DNA of 14,296 nt, from the NCBI GenBank assembly GCA_013696525.1, contig JACCYK010000465.1:1-14296 (forward strand), given 5' to 3'. Shown here in pieces: positions 13,573 through 14,296 of the stretch. The notes under the pieces are model-generated. The model saw nothing but the letters and a program-made list of their open reading frames with translations. It searched no databases and was not told where the DNA came from. A program made the translations under genes and the position numbers. The stretch comes from Chloroflexia bacterium. Lineage in GTDB: Bacteria > Chloroflexota > Chloroflexia > Thermomicrobiales > UBA6265. Position 1 is the stretch's first letter. Each line of letters opens with the position of its first letter.

Positions 13573-14296
13573 ATGCTTATGCCACGCTTATTCCAACCGC
13601 TCGCCGAAGGGGCCGCGTCGCGGCGGCCGGGTAGGGGATTGCCGCGGGAGGCGAAGGTGCGGGGCCGTCCACCGCCAAGGTCGTATGACGAGCCCTTTGT
13701 CTGGTGGGGGCCGCGCTGGGAGCCGCCGTCCGAACGGACGATCGTCGATCTAATTCGCGCCGGGATGCTTTCGACCAGGGTGGCGGCGCTGCTCTGGGGG
13801 ATGCTGGCGCGCCGGGCCACGGTCCTCGTCGCCGCCGGTCCCCGTGGCGCCGGCAAGACGACCCTGCTGACCGCGCTCCTCGACTTCCTCCCGGCCGGCA
13901 CCCGCCGGATCTACCCGCGCGGCTGCTACGAGTCATTTTCCTTCCTCGACGACCCGGCGGTCGAACCGGCGCGGTCCGTGCTGCTCATCAACGAGATCAG
14001 CCCCCACTTGCCGGCGTATTTGTGGGGACCGGGGGTCCACCGCGCGTTCGCGGCGACGAGCCGCGGGTTTGCCTTGGCGGCAACCGCCCATGCCACCTCG
14101 ATCGCGGACCTCGTGGGTCAGCTCACGGGATATCCGCTCCGAGTGCCGATCCGCGCCTTGGCGGCATTGAGCCTGGTCGTCTTTGTCACTGCCGGCGAGG
14201 AGCGAGGCGAGGTCATCCGGCGGGTCGAGCGAGTGTGGTTCGTGTCAGGCGGCGAACGGGGAGGACTGACCGTCGATCCCATCGCCAGCACCGACG
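13573..14296 (+). CDS. Secretion/pilus-type P-loop ATPase (GspE/VirB11/CpaF-like), partial
   Basis: The frame is open from ATG 13573 to the right edge, giving 241 residues without a stop, so the C-terminus is missing. The N-terminal 60 residues are Arg/Pro-rich. IVDLIRAGMLSTRVAALLW leads to the Walker A loop GPRGAGKTT (89-97, K95). A Walker-B-like strand SVLLINEI (135-142, E141) follows, and then ATAHATSIADLVGQLTGYP, which matches the conserved His box of secretion ATPases (usually a T-x-H-A-N-S type motif). These ATPases drive type II/IV secretion or pilus assembly. No other pilus gene is in the window, so the partner system is unknown. Domain order and length look shorter than full-length GspE, closer to CpaF/VirB11. 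The ribosome site is weak (CGGGAA at 13559-13564). ATG 13579 is an alternative start. Confidence 0.8.
   Translation, partial: MLMPRLFQPLAEGAASRRPGRGLPREAKVRGRPPPRSYDEPFVWWGPRWEPPSERTIVDLIRAGMLSTRVAALLWGMLARRATVLVAAGPRGAGKTTLLTALLDFLPAGTRRIYPRGCYESFSFLDDPAVEPARSVLLINEISPHLPAYLWGPGVHRAFAATSRGFALAATAHATSIADLVGQLTGYPLRVPIRALAALSLVVFVTAGEERGEVIRRVERVWFVSGGERGGLTVDPIASTD

Noticed and set aside
1..14296. tRNA, rRNA, CRISPR arrays, insertion sequences, attachment sites
   Set aside because: No cloverleaf, regular repeat-spacer pattern, transposase or integrase motif, or terminal inverted repeat pair was seen on reading both strands.

Overview
The window is a G+C-rich bacterial stretch (G+C about two thirds by eye), densely coded with short intergenic gaps. 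Gene content (TreY/TreZ, a MauE-thioredoxin fusion, an HPRT-like protein with an N-terminal nuclease-fold domain, a GspE/VirB11-type ATPase) and codon use would fit a chromosomal segment of a Chloroflexota (Thermomicrobia-like) or deep-branching actinobacterial genome. That placement is an inference from style; no rRNA or other phylogenetic marker is present.

Layout. (1) 32-2029, minus: a membrane MauE-type domain fused to three thioredoxin/TlpA domains. (2) 2030-2375: a divergent promoter region with an extended -10 promoter for the minus gene and a -35/-10 pair for the plus genes. (3) 2376-7204, plus: treY and treZ, overlapping by one base, which together convert maltooligosaccharide or glycogen chains to trehalose. 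(4) 7325-9001, plus: a thiamine-diphosphate enzyme of the acetolactate synthase superfamily with unknown substrate. (5) 9024-9518, plus: a zinc-ribbon Nudix hydrolase. (6) 9531-10958, minus: dihydrolipoamide dehydrogenase, convergent with the Nudix gene across 12 bp. (7) 11095-11214, minus: a likely 39-residue acidic small protein. (8) 11497-12543, plus: a two-domain protein, PD-(D/E)XK-like followed by an HPRT-like phosphoribosyltransferase. (9) 12593-13333, plus: a four-helix membrane protein with a C-terminal soluble domain. (10) 13573 to the right edge, plus: a truncated secretion/pilus-type P-loop ATPase.

How the genes fit together. Only treYZ is a clear pathway unit, a stress or osmoprotectant module without a debranching enzyme inside the window. 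The MauE-thioredoxin protein looks like a self-contained membrane thiol relay. The remaining genes look like independent housekeeping or orphan genes. No tRNA, rRNA, CRISPR array, insertion sequence or integrase was seen.

The most unusual items are the 348-aa nuclease-fold/HPRT-like fusion, where key residues of both folds appear replaced; the triple-thioredoxin MauE fusion with a recently duplicated CGFC domain; a dihydrolipoamide dehydrogenase whose NAD-binding strand lacks its usual glutamate and about three residues; and the 39-aa acidic small ORF.
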